From NCBI GenBank assembly GCA_003551745.1, contig PUNI01000203.1:1-7378 (forward strand): a DNA stretch of 7,378 bases. The letters run 5' to 3'. The notes under the pieces were generated by a model. The model saw only the letters and a list, made by a program, of their open reading frames with translations, was not told the DNA's origin and did not search any database. The translations under genes and the position numbers were made by a program. Of this stretch, positions 1 through 6,398 are shown one piece after another; the first letter of the stretch is position 1, and every line of letters begins with the position of its first letter. Origin of the DNA: Paracoccaceae bacterium. GTDB taxonomy: Bacteria; Pseudomonadota; Alphaproteobacteria; Rhodobacterales; Rhodobacteraceae.

Positions 1-227
1 CCGCCGCCGGCCTTCGGGCGCAGCGCCTGGCCAGGGGCCCCGTCGCGCGGCCCGCGGGCCTCGCCGGCGCTGTCGCGCAGCTTCTGCATCGGATCGGGCC
101 GTCGCGCCGGCAGCGCCAGCAGCGTGATCGCGATCAGAAGGAACCCCAGCGCCCCGACCGCGATCAGCGGGCCCAGCGGCCCGAGCAGGTCTTCCAGAAA
201 TGCGTTGATCGGCTCGAGGAAACCCAT
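1..227 (-). CDS. tadC: TadC, inner-membrane platform protein of the Tad pilus (5' part only)
   Basis: Only the first 75 codons are in the window; the gene runs off the left edge. The start ATG (225-227) sits 10 nt after the tadB stop, and its Shine-Dalgarno GAGAGG (234-239) overlaps that stop, so the two genes look translationally coupled. The product begins MGFLEPINAFLEDLLGPLGP, followed by one hydrophobic membrane segment (about residues 17-42) and then a basic, Pro/Gly-rich cytoplasmic stretch with RRPDPMQKLRD. A short N-terminus of the form FLEPINAFL followed by one membrane helix is what I remember for TadC proteins of Rhodobacteraceae. The GspF/T2SSF domain expected further on is outside the window. 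TadC pairs with TadB to form the inner-membrane platform that couples TadA ATP hydrolysis to Flp pilin polymerisation. The identity rests on position directly after tadB and on the N-terminal pattern. Confidence 0.85.
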   Translation of the reverse strand, partial: MGFLEPINAFLEDLLGPLGPLIAVGALGFLLIAITLLALPARRPDPMQKLRDSAGEARGPRDGAPGQALRPKAGG

Positions 228-237
228 GGCGTGCCTC

Positions 238-1206
238 TCAGACCTTGATGTTGACCATCATCCGCATGAACAGGACGTTGGCGATCAGGAACCCGCAGAC
301 GGCGATGGCGGCGGGAATGAAGATCGGCGTGTCGCGCACCTCGTCGTAGTAGTTCGGCTGCAGCACGTTGATCATCACCAGCGCGCCTATCGGGAACACC
401 GACAGGAACATCCCCGACCATTTCGCCTCGGCGGTGATCGCCTTGACCCTGCGGAACAGCTTGAAGCGCGCCCGGATCACCTTCGACAGCCCCTCGAGGA
501 TCTCGGCGAGATTCCCGCCCGAGGTCTGCTGGATCGAGACGGCAACGGCCAGAAAGCGCAGATCCTGCAGCCCGATGCGCTCGGCCATGGTCTTGAGCGC
601 CTCGCCCATGTCCTTGCCGTAGGCGGCCTCGTCCGCGATCACGCCGAACTCGCTGCCCAGCGGGTCGGCGACCTCGCGCGCCACGATGCCCACCGCCGAG
701 GAGAAGGGATGGCCCACCCGCAGGCTGCGTACCATCAGCTCCACCGCGTCGGGCAGTTGCTCCTCGATCATCGCAAGGCGCTTCTTGGCCTTGCCGTTCA
801 CCCAGACATAGACGCCGCCCACGCCCATCACCACAGCGACCGCCGCGCGCACCGGGGCGCTCGCCCCTGTCAGCAGCGTGAGAAGCCCGAAGGAGACGGC
901 CGACAGCAGTACCATGATCAGCAGAAGCTGGCGGGGCGAGAAGGCGATGGCCGCCTTCTGCGCCCGGTCGGCGAGGATCGCGTAGAGCGGGATGCCCTGC
1001 GACTTCACGTGCTGGCTCATCTCCTTGCGGAGCTGCTCGAGCACTTCCTCGCGGCTGTTGCCCTTGTCCAGCAGGTCGAGACGGCGGTTGATCCGGCTGT
1101 TCAGGCTGATCGATTTGCCGAACATCGTCAGATAGATGCCCTCGACCAGAACGAGGACGCCGACGAAGATCAGGACGTAGATGAGGGGGGCTGCGCTGAA
1201 TTCCAT
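238..1206 (-). CDS. tadB: TadB, inner-membrane platform protein of the Tad pilus (type II secretion F domain)
   Basis: A 322-residue polytopic membrane protein of usual TadB length. Hydrophobic segments are visible at about residues 6-28, 93-112, 117-136, 266-284 and 295-315. Between the third and fourth lies the cytoplasmic T2SSF domain (about 150-262). It opens with EQLPDAVELMVRSLRVGH and contains the TSGGNLAEIL motif (228-237) characteristic of GspF/TadB proteins. A charged stretch at 31-90 follows the first membrane helix. In the family, TadB and TadC form the inner-membrane base that transmits TadA motor action to the growing Flp pilus. The start ATG (1204-1206) is 3 nt after the tadA stop. 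Its SD-like GGGAAG lies inside the end of tadA, so coupled translation is likely. No frameshift or unusual residue was noticed. Confidence 0.95.
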   Translation of the reverse strand: MEFSAAPLIYVLIFVGVLVLVEGIYLTMFGKSISLNSRINRRLDLLDKGNSREEVLEQLRKEMSQHVKSQGIPLYAILADRAQKAAIAFSPRQLLLIMVLLSAVSFGLLTLLTGASAPVRAAVAVVMGVGGVYVWVNGKAKKRLAMIEEQLPDAVELMVRSLRVGHPFSSAVGIVAREVADPLGSEFGVIADEAAYGKDMGEALKTMAERIGLQDLRFLAVAVSIQQTSGGNLAEILEGLSKVIRARFKLFRRVKAITAEAKWSGMFLSVFPIGALVMINVLQPNYYDEVRDTPIFIPAAIAVCGFLIANVLFMRMMVNIKV

Positions 1207-1209
1207 GGC

Positions 1210-2640
1210 TTACTTCCCGCCGGCAGGTTCATAGATCGAGGCCGGCAGGTCGTAGCCCCACTGCCGGAAGCGTTCGGCGTAATGCGAGCGCATCCCGCCC
1301 GCGGTGAACCGGCCGATGATGGTGCCGTCGGGCTCGAGCCCGAGGCGTTCGTAGCGAAACACCTCCTGCATGGTGATCACCTCGCCCTCCATGCCGGTGA
1401 TCTCGGTGATCGAGACCATGCGGCGCGAGCCGTCCTGCAGGCGGCTGGCCTGCACGATCAGGTTGACGGCGCTGGAGATCTGGCTGCGCACCGCCTTGAT
1501 CGGCATCTCGATGCCGGCCATCGCGATCATGTTCTCGAGCCGGCTGACCGCGTCGCGCGCCGAGTTGGCGTGGATCGTCGTCATCGAGCCGTCGTGGCCG
1601 GTGTTCATCGCCTGCAGCATGTCGATCACCTCCTCGCCGCGGGTCTCGCCGACGATGATGCGGTCGGGCCGCATCCTGAGCGCGTTGCGCAGACAGTCGC
1701 GCTGTGTCACCGCGCCCCGGCCCTCGACGTTTGGCGGGCGGCTCTCCATCCGGCCGACATGGGTCTGCTGGAGTTGCAGTTCGGCGGTGTCCTCGATGGT
1801 CAGGATGCGCTCGGAATTGTCGATGAAGGACGACAGCGCGTTCAGCGTGGTGGTCTTGCCCGAGCCGGTGCCGCCCGAGACGATGACATTGAGCCGGGTC
1901 GCCACCGCGGCCTCCAGATAGACCGCCATGTCCTCGGAGAAGGCGCCGAAGCGGACCAGATCGGCCACGCCGAGCTTTTCCTTCTTGAACTTTCGGATCG
2001 AGACAAGGCTGCCGTCGACCGCGATCGGCGGCACCATGGCGTTGAAGCGCGAGCCGTCGGCGAGGCGGGCGTCGACATAGGGATTCGATTCGTCCACGCG
2101 CCGCCCGACCGCCGAGACGATCTTGTCGATGATGCGCAGGAGATGGCGCTCGTCCTTGAAGGTGATGTCGGTCAGCTGGAGCTTGCCGGCGCGCTCCACG
2201 AAGATCCGCTTCGGCCCGTTGACGAGGATGTCGTTGACGGTGTCGTCCTTCAGCAGCGGCTCCAGCGGGCCGAGGCCCATCACCTCGAAATAGAGCTCCT
2301 GGTTGAGCGCCATGCGCTCGTCCTTGTTGAGCACCACGCCCATCTCGCCGAGGGACTCCGAGGCGATGGCGGCGATTTCGGCGCGCAGATCGGCCTCGCT
2401 GGCGTGTTCCAGCGCGGCGAGGTTCAGGTTCTCCAGAAGCCGCTTGTGCAGCTCCACCTTGATGTCGCCGAGACGGGCCCTGCGCTTGCGCTCCTTGTCG
2501 GCCGCCGCCGCCTCGGCGGGCGGCTTCGGCACCACCGCGTCAGGCCGGGGCGGGGCCGGCGGCTGCTCGGGCGCGGCGATGGCCGGCGCGGGCCGGGGCG
2601 GGGGCAAGGTCTCGGCGGGTTTCTTGAAGCGGTTGAACAT
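1210..2640 (-). CDS. cpaF: TadA/CpaF, secretion ATPase of the Tad pilus (GspE/VirB11 family)
   Basis: A 476-residue hexameric traffic ATPase that powers Flp pilus assembly at the cytoplasmic face. Residues 8-48 are a low-complexity Pro/Ala-rich tail followed by a basic patch (KERKRRAR, 49-56). The N-terminal domain covers about 60-235, including [16 protein letters not shown] (115-130) and the NDILVNGP motif (136-143). All nucleotide-binding motifs are intact: Walker [10 protein letters not shown] (256-264), Asp box [12 protein letters not shown] (279-290), Walker [12 protein letters not shown] (327-337) and His box [13 protein letters not shown] (348-360). Length and motifs fit CpaF/TadA rather than the shorter VirB11. 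The start is supported by AGAGGGG seven bases upstream (2648-2654). The gene lies 26 nt after tadZ and 3 nt before tadB, in one tight transcription unit. It appears fully functional. Confidence 0.97.
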   Translation of the reverse strand: MFNRFKKPAETLPPPRPAPAIAAPEQPPAPPRPDAVVPKPPAEAAAADKERKRRARLGDIKVELHKRLLENLNLAALEHASEADLRAEIAAIASESLGEMGVVLNKDERMALNQELYFEVMGLGPLEPLLKDDTVNDILVNGPKRIFVERAGKLQLTDITFKDERHLLRIIDKIVSAVGRRVDESNPYVDARLADGSRFNAMVPPIAVDGSLVSIRKFKKEKLGVADLVRFGAFSEDMAVYLEAAVATRLNVIVSGGTGSGKTTTLNALSSFIDNSERILTIEDTAELQLQQTHVGRMESRPPNVEGRGAVTQRDCLRNALRMRPDRIIVGETRGEEVIDMLQAMNTGHDGSMTTIHANSARDAVSRLENMIAMAGIEMPIKAVRSQISSAVNLIVQASRLQDGSRRMVSITEITGMEGEVITMQEVFRYERLGLEPDGTIIGRFTAGGMRSHYAERFRQWGYDLPASIYEPAGGK

Positions 2641-2666
2641 GGCAGGACCCCTCTTCGATGCGCGTC

Positions 2667-3914
2667 TCAGCCAGCGGCGGCCTGGGCCGCGAGGTTGAGC
2701 TCGTGCAGCGATTTCGCAAGCTTGTGCAGCTCCTTGCGCAGCGGGTTGCGGGCAGCCGTCTCGGCCAGGGGCAGGCCGTGGTCATTGGCCTGGGTCACCG
2801 CCCTCTGGCCGTCGGGCAGCCAGAGCTCCAGCGAGATGTCCAGGCTCTCGGCCAGCCGCTTGGCGCGGGACTTGCCGGCGAGGTCGGTCAGACCCGGTGC
2901 GCGGTTGAGCACATAGCGCAGTTTCTCCAGCGGCAGATCCTCGGCCTTCATGGCGCGGATCATGCGCAGCGCGTTCTGCGCCGAGCGCATGTCGATCTCC
3001 ACCAGAGCGAAATAGACCTGCGCCTGATGCATCACCGTCTCGGTCCACTGCACGACGGTGCTCGGCATGTCGATGATGACGAAATCGAAATTCGCCCGCG
3101 CCGTCTCGATGATGCGGGCGATGTCGTCCGGCCCCACGAGATCGAGCGGCAGGATGTCGGCCGGCGCCGTGAGCACCCGGAGGCGTTCGTTAAAGGTGAG
3201 CAGCGCCTGGTGGAAGGCGTCGCGATCCATCACCGAGGTATGCGAGAGCATCTCGTAGACCGCCTCGCGGCGCGGCAGGTCAAGATAGGTCGACGCGCTG
3301 CCGAACTGCAGGTCGAGGTCGAGCAGGCAGACAGAGGGCGGAGCCTTGGGGTCGACCACGGCGAGTTCCCAGGCGAGGTTGACGGCCATCGTGGTGGCGC
3401 CGACACCGCCGGCGAGCCCGTGGACGGGAAGCACCACCCCGTCGCGGTTCCCTCCGGGCCCGGAGAGGGCTGCAGGCTGCGCGGGCGCTGGGGGCGCGGC
3501 CGGCGCCGGCCGGCGCAGCCGGGCGATCGCCTCCTTGAGCGCGCCCTCGGGCAGAGGGTAGGGCACGAAATCGTCGGCGCCGAGCCTCAGCAGCTGGTGC
3601 AGCACCATCGGGCTGAGTTCCTCGGCGATCAGGATGACCTTGATCTCGCTGCCCTTGGCCGCCTCGATCAGTTCACGGATCAGCGGCAGGCTGCTGTCGT
3701 CCTCCTCGTCGAGCGCGATGGCGATGAACTCGAGCGCCCCGGCGTCGGGCTGGCGCAGGAAGACGAGCGCGTCGGCGAAGGTCAGATCGCCCCAGTTCTC
3801 GCCAAGCTCCAGCTCCATGTCCTCGATCAGCAGATCGAAGTTCTGCACGTCGCGGGACACCGTGCAGGCGAGAATCGGCGCCGCCTCCGGCCTGAGGACT
3901 GCCATGCTCGTCAT
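2667..3914 (-). CDS. cpaE: TadZ/CpaE, MinD/ParA-like localisation protein of the Tad pilus
   Basis: About 415 residues from the ATG at 3912-3914 (MTSMAVLRPE). An N-terminal receiver-like domain covers roughly 12-133, including ILACTVSRDVQNFDLLIEDM and GADDFVPYPLPEG. A Pro/Ala-rich linker (about 135-155) follows, then a MinD/ParA-type ATPase domain. Its loop is GLAGGVGATTMAVNLA (166-181), with LLDLDLQFG (197-205) and FDFVIIDMP (277-285) as the second motif and Walker B. The P-loop lacks both usual lysines (GGVGATT rather than KGGVGKTT), as I recall for CpaE/TadZ of alphaproteobacteria. Family members direct Tad machinery to its cellular site. The start is not settled: ATGs at 3932, 3914 and 3905 are all possible with weak SD sequences. 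The reading frame stays open to 4046, but that extension is Gly/Pro/Arg-rich and unlike the family. The gene opens the motor module tadZ-tadA-tadB-tadC. Confidence 0.92.
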   Translation of the reverse strand: MTSMAVLRPEAAPILACTVSRDVQNFDLLIEDMELELGENWGDLTFADALVFLRQPDAGALEFIAIALDEEDDSSLPLIRELIEAAKGSEIKVILIAEELSPMVLHQLLRLGADDFVPYPLPEGALKEAIARLRRPAPAAPPAPAQPAALSGPGGNRDGVVLPVHGLAGGVGATTMAVNLAWELAVVDPKAPPSVCLLDLDLQFGSASTYLDLPRREAVYEMLSHTSVMDRDAFHQALLTFNERLRVLTAPADILPLDLVGPDDIARIIETARANFDFVIIDMPSTVVQWTETVMHQAQVYFALVEIDMRSAQNALRMIRAMKAEDLPLEKLRYVLNRAPGLTDLAGKSRAKRLAESLDISLELWLPDGQRAVTQANDHGLPLAETAARNPLRKELHKLAKSLHELNLAAQAAAG

Positions 3915-3965
3915 GTCCCTCGCGTCTCCCATAGATGCGCCGGGCCTCGGCGGCCACGACCGGTC

Positions 3966-3995
3966 GGCGGCGGGCATGCCTGCCGGCCCGCCGCC
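3966..3995 (-). repeat. Perfect 10-bp inverted repeat (hairpin) upstream of tadZ
   Basis: The arms GGCGGCGGGC (3966-3975) and GCCCGCCGCC (3986-3995) are perfectly complementary around a 10-nt spacer. The repeat lies about 50 nt upstream of the preferred tadZ start. As RNA it would make a very stable all-GC stem. No T-run follows on either strand, so it is not a standard intrinsic terminator. It could act as a stability element or leader structure, or be a chance product of high GC. Confidence 0.5.
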
Positions 3996-4130
3996 CGCGC
4001 GCGCGACGGCCGCGAGGCCGGCGCCAGCCTGCCTCGGGTTCCGCACGACACGACGGCCACCAAGACCTAGAGCTTTCGTGCTTCCAGAAGGTTAAGGCCA
4101 CCGGGGTGTTGCGCGCCTGGCCGAACGTCT

Positions 4131-4163
4131 GTGGCCGGCTGCCCCACGGGAGCGGCCGGCCAC
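4131..4163 (-). repeat. Perfect 9-bp inverted repeat (hairpin) downstream of the ompA-like gene
   Basis: GTGGCCGGC (4131-4139) pairs with GCCGGCCAC (4155-4163) around a 15-nt loop. It starts 25 nt after the stop codon of the ompA-like gene, the usual place for a 3'-end hairpin. No T-tract follows in the minus direction, so it looks more like a 3' protective or attenuating structure, or a Rho-type end, than an intrinsic terminator. Confidence 0.5.
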
Positions 4164-4188
4164 GGATGCGCGCGCGGGTGGCGCGATG

Positions 4189-4830
4189 TCAGTCGGCGGT
4201 CACCTGGGTCCGGGTCACGCTGATCGGAGGCAGCGGGCGGGTGGCGCTGGCGACGTATTCGCGGTGGATGATCCGCGCATACTGGCCGTCGAGCACCGTC
4301 GGATGGCGCTGCAGGAAGCCGCTGACCTCGGTCACGGTGCGGCGGTTGCGGCGCTCGGGCTCGGCGGTCACCACCACCGGGCGGGTCTCGCCGAAGGAGA
4401 CGACCGCCTCCAGCCGCGAGCGGCTGACGCCGCGGCTGGCGAGGTAGGCCACCACCGCCTCCGCGCGACGCTGGCCGAGCCGCTGGTTGTAGGCCGCGGA
4501 TCCGACGAGGTCGGTGTGGCCGTAGACTCGGAATCGCACCTCGGGGAACTGCCGGATCCAGTCCGCCTGCCGGTCGAGGATCGCCCGGGCCTCGGCGTCG
4601 AGGACGGCGCTGTCGAAGGCGAAGTTCACCGTCGTCGGCACCTCCTGCACGAACCGCTCGTTGAGCGCACGGGCGAAGCTGATCTGCCCGGTCTGGATGC
4701 CGAGATTGTTCGCGGTCGCCACCCCGAAGGTGCCATCGCGCAGCACCTGGCCGGCCTCGCCCCCCGTGCTCGCCGGGTCACAAGCGGCGAGGCCGAGGAT
4801 GGCGGCGCCGATGATCGTGAAGCGTTTCAT
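4189..4830 (-). CDS. OmpA-family peptidoglycan-binding lipoprotein of the Tad locus
   Basis: A 213-residue predicted outer-membrane lipoprotein. The N-terminus MKRFTIIGAAILGLAAC is a short lipoprotein signal with lipobox LAAC, so acylation is expected at Cys17. An OmpA C-terminal domain covers about 66-168: NFAFDSAVLDAEARAIL, then VYGHTDLVGS, then NQRLGQRRAEAVVAYL and VSFGETRP, ending in RRNRRTVTEV. Asp107 and Arg122 have the 15-residue spacing of the diaminopimelate-binding Asp/Arg pair of OmpA domains, so peptidoglycan binding is likely. A tail of about 45 residues follows. The frame is open further upstream to 4935, but the start at 4830 is clear: it has a perfect SD (GGGAGG, 4837-4842) and yields the lipoprotein signal. 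It begins 13 nt after the cpaC stop, so the two are co-transcribed. In other Tad loci the lipoprotein next to the secretin is CpaD/RcpB. This protein probably anchors or pilots the secretin, which is inferred from context. Confidence 0.92.
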   Translation of the reverse strand: MKRFTIIGAAILGLAACDPASTGGEAGQVLRDGTFGVATANNLGIQTGQISFARALNERFVQEVPTTVNFAFDSAVLDAEARAILDRQADWIRQFPEVRFRVYGHTDLVGSAAYNQRLGQRRAEAVVAYLASRGVSRSRLEAVVSFGETRPVVVTAEPERRNRRTVTEVSGFLQRHPTVLDGQYARIIHREYVASATRPLPPISVTRTQVTAD

Positions 4831-4836
4831 CCGCTG

Positions 4837-4842
4837 CCTCCC
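4837..4842 (-). promoter_or_regulatory. Ribosome binding site deciding the ompA-like start
   Basis: On the minus strand this reads GGGAGG, six bases before the ATG at 4828-4830 and just after the cpaC stop TGA (4844-4846). It selects the short form with a lipoprotein signal over the 35-residue longer open frame, whose N-terminus is Arg/Ala-rich and is an out-of-frame shadow of the cpaC 3' end. Confidence 0.85.
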
Positions 4843-4843
4843 G

Positions 4844-6208
4844 TCAGTCCATGACATAGCCATAGGCGCCGGCGAAGCCCTGCCGGGCCACCTCGCCCGC
4901 CGGACCCTGCTGCGGCCGGCCCTGCGTGCGGCCAAAGGCGAAGAGATCGGCCTCGCTGGGCAGCCGCACCCGGTCGGTCGGCAGGATCAGCGCCTCGCCG
5001 CGGGTGGGCGAGACCAGATGTGCGGTGATGACGATCACCAGCTCGCTCTGCTCGCGCCGGTAGTCGGCGCTGCGAAACAGCGCCCCGATGATCGGGATGT
5101 CGCCGATCCAGGGCACCTGGTTCGCCAGCGCCGCGAAATCGTCCTGCAGGAGGCCCGCGATGGCGAAGCTCTCGCCGTCGCGCATCTCGACGGTGGTCGA
5201 GGTCTCGCGACGGCGGAAGGCGTTGTAGCTGATGCCTTCCCCGGCCCCGACGGTGATCGACTCGTCGATGCCGCTGACCGCGGTATTGAGAGCCAGGTTG
5301 ATCACGCCATCGGACTGGACCCACGGTGTGAAGTTGAGTTCGACACCGAAGGGCTTGTATTCCACTGTCACGCGGTTGTTCTCACCCAGCACCGGGATCG
5401 GGTATTCGCCGCCGGCGAGGAACTTTGCTTCCTGGCCCGACAGGGTGATCATGTTCGGCTCGGCCAGCGTGCGCAGCAACCCGCGCGTCTCCAGCGCCTC
5501 GAGCAGCACCGAGAACTGCAGACTGCCGCTGGCATAGTTGACCCCCACACCGCCCGACGGGTTCGCCACGGGGTTGTTCGCGCCTGCGATCAGCCGGGTC
5601 GACCCACGGCCGGCTCCCAGACTGAACTGGCTGCCGAGAGTCTTGCTGACCGACCGGCTCATTTCGGCAAAGCGCACCTTCAGCATCACCTGCTGGGTGC
5701 CGCCGACGGCCATCAGGTTGGAGACCCGGTCGGGCGCATAGCGGTTGGCAAGTTCCACGGCCCTGTCGACCGCGGCCGCGCTCGACACGACGCCCGACAG
5801 CACGATGCCGTCATTGGCGGTGCGCACCTCGATCCGCTCGTTCGGCATGATCTGCCGCAGCCGCTCGCGGAACTCCGCCACATCGGGCGTGACATGCACC
5901 TCGACATTTGCGATCAACTCGGCCTCGGGACCGAGGATCGTCAGGGTGGTGCGGCCGGGCGTCTTGCCCAGGATGTAGATCGCCCGATCCGACAGCGACG
6001 AGATGTCGGCGATGCCGGGGTTGGCGATCGACAGTTCGGTGAAGGGCCGGTCGCTGTCCACAACCACCGCCCGGTTCATCGGCACGTTGAGTGCGCTGGC
6101 CGGTGCCGCCGTCTGGATCCGCAGCACTTCCGCCGCGGCCGGCAAGCTGCCCGCCCCGGCCATGCAGATTCCCAGCAGTCCCGCCCGCAGGAGCGTCTTG
6201 ACGTTCAT
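4844..6208 (-). CDS. cpaC: CpaC/RcpA, outer-membrane secretin of the Tad pilus
   Basis: A 454-residue secretin that forms the outer-membrane pore for the Flp pilus. A Sec signal peptide covers about 1-26 (basic start, hydrophobic core, SLPAAA before EV). The periplasmic pilus/secretin N-terminal domain covers about 38-108, with NRAVVVDSDRPFTELSIANP and YILGKTPGRTTLTILG. A BON-like segment follows (about 109-168: ERIEVRTANDGIVLSGVVSS). The secretin domain covers about 170-402, including LLRTLAEPNMITLSGQEAKFLAGGEYPIPV, split around 248-272, and VPWIGDIPIIGALFRS (365-380), the signature end of secretins. A tail of about 50 residues closes with GFAGAYGYVMD. The start at 6208 has GAGAGG about eight bases upstream. 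The gene is separated from cpaB by a terminator and a 208-nt gap, so it probably has its own promoter. It is tightly linked to the downstream lipoprotein gene. Confidence 0.96.
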   Translation of the reverse strand: MNVKTLLRAGLLGICMAGAGSLPAAAEVLRIQTAAPASALNVPMNRAVVVDSDRPFTELSIANPGIADISSLSDRAIYILGKTPGRTTLTILGPEAELIANVEVHVTPDVAEFRERLRQIMPNERIEVRTANDGIVLSGVVSSAAAVDRAVELANRYAPDRVSNLMAVGGTQQVMLKVRFAEMSRSVSKTLGSQFSLGAGRGSTRLIAGANNPVANPSGGVGVNYASGSLQFSVLLEALETRGLLRTLAEPNMITLSGQEAKFLAGGEYPIPVLGENNRVTVEYKPFGVELNFTPWVQSDGVINLALNTAVSGIDESITVGAGEGISYNAFRRRETSTTVEMRDGESFAIAGLLQDDFAALANQVPWIGDIPIIGALFRSADYRREQSELVIVITAHLVSPTRGEALILPTDRVRLPSEADLFAFGRTQGRPQQGPAGEVARQGFAGAYGYVMD

Positions 6209-6221
6209 GTTGCCTGCCTCT

Positions 6222-6231
6222 CGTGATCACG
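6222..6231. repeat. 10-bp perfect palindrome CGTGATCACG upstream of cpaC
   Basis: The palindrome CGTGATCACG lies directly before the SD of cpaC. It could be a small operator, or chance: a single 10-bp palindrome in GC-rich DNA is weak evidence. Part of it (GATCACG) recurs on the minus strand in the leader of cpaB near 7350. Confidence 0.25.
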
Positions 6232-6305
6232 CCACGACCGGGTCTCGGTGCCCAGCTTGGGAACGATCATGCCCCTAACAGGGATTCATTGCAATAATCA
6301 GTGGC

Positions 6306-6318
6306 TTCCGGTCCGGAA
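6306..6318. promoter_or_regulatory. Operator-like palindrome TTCCGG-T-CCGGAA
   Basis: A perfect 6-1-6 inverted repeat (13 bp) in the AT-richer gap between cpaB and cpaC. It touches the possible upstream -10 (6319-6324) and lies just upstream of the better promoter pair (6266-6294). That position suits either a repressor of the first promoter or a regulator of the second. No regulator is named because I do not recognise the site. Confidence 0.4.
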
Positions 6319-6356
6319 TTTATGTGGACAACTGGCAACACGAGCAACCAATGGTA

Positions 6357-6398
6357 GAATTAAATTGGCGCCACCACCCGATATGGTGGTGACGCCAA
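6357..6398 (-). terminator. Intrinsic terminator after cpaB, possibly bidirectional
   Basis: The arms at 6365-6378 and 6385-6398 form a 14-bp stem around the 6-nt loop CGATAT. In minus-strand RNA the only non-Watson-Crick pair is a G-U wobble. It is followed on the minus strand by TTTAATTC (6357-6364). On the plus strand the stem is followed within four bases by six Ts (6402-6407), which is the A-run ahead of the stem on the minus strand, so it may also work in the plus direction. It begins 18 nt after the cpaB stop. It implies that cpaB and cpaC are at least partly separate transcripts. Confidence 0.85.

Larger units (their letters stand above)
3915..4188. other. Structured GC-rich intergenic region between ompA-like gene and tadZ
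   Basis: This is a 274-nt gap, by far the longest within the cpaC-to-tadC series, whose other spacers are 3-26 nt. I see no convincing gene: short frames on both strands give Arg/Pro/Gly-rich nonsense. It holds two strong inverted repeats (3966-3995 and 4131-4163, listed separately). Between them is a short less GC-rich stretch near 4070-4100 with a TTAACC half-site on the minus strand. No good -35/-10 pair was found. It may be a leader for tadZ or a site where transcripts of the outer-membrane and motor parts are processed, but that is inference. Confidence 0.6.
6209..6356 (-). promoter_or_regulatory. Leader and probable promoter region of cpaC operon, AT-richer than surroundings
   Basis: This is non-coding sequence between the cpaB terminator and the cpaC start; 6265-6365 is visibly AT-richer than the rest of the window. 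On the minus strand the best sigma70-like pair is TTGCAA (6289-6294), 17 nt, CATGAT (6266-6271), each 4 of 6 against the consensus. A weaker pair is TTGCTC (6342-6347), 17 nt, CATAAA (6319-6324). Because the terminator should stop transcription from cpaB, a promoter here is expected on logic as well as sequence. Which element is used cannot be told by eye. Confidence 0.45.

Noticed and set aside
124..2916. Very long open frame on the plus strand (930 codons) opposite tadB, tadA and the end of tadZ
   Set aside because: It is antisense to three clear genes in a GC-rich genome where third-position G/C removes stops from the opposite strand. The translation is His/Asp/Arg/Gly-rich with no recognisable domain and spans several gene boundaries.
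3497..3512. 16-bp perfect GC palindrome within tadZ
   Set aside because: It lies in codons for the Pro/Ala-rich linker, where GCC/GGC-type codons make such palindromes by composition alone.
3915..4046. N-terminal extension of TadZ to the ATG at 4046
   Set aside because: The added 44 residues are Arg/Gly/Pro/Ala-rich and cover the GC hairpin region. Family members begin close to the ILACTVSRD stretch, so the downstream ATG is preferred.
2658..4070. Plus-strand open frame of 470 codons opposite tadZ
   Set aside because: It is antisense to tadZ, which has clear MinD-like motifs. No domain and no convincing ribosome binding site were seen.
4661..6226. Plus-strand open frame of 521 codons opposite cpaC
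   Set aside because: It is the same codon-bias artefact: composition is His/Arg/Asp-rich, no domain is visible, and the minus strand has a complete secretin with signal peptide and SD.
6340..6365. Possible CtrA site (TTAA-N7-TTAA) near the cpaB terminator
   Set aside because: Only the first half TTAA is present; the second half at the right distance does not match. TTAACC in the ompA-tadZ gap is also a lone half-site.
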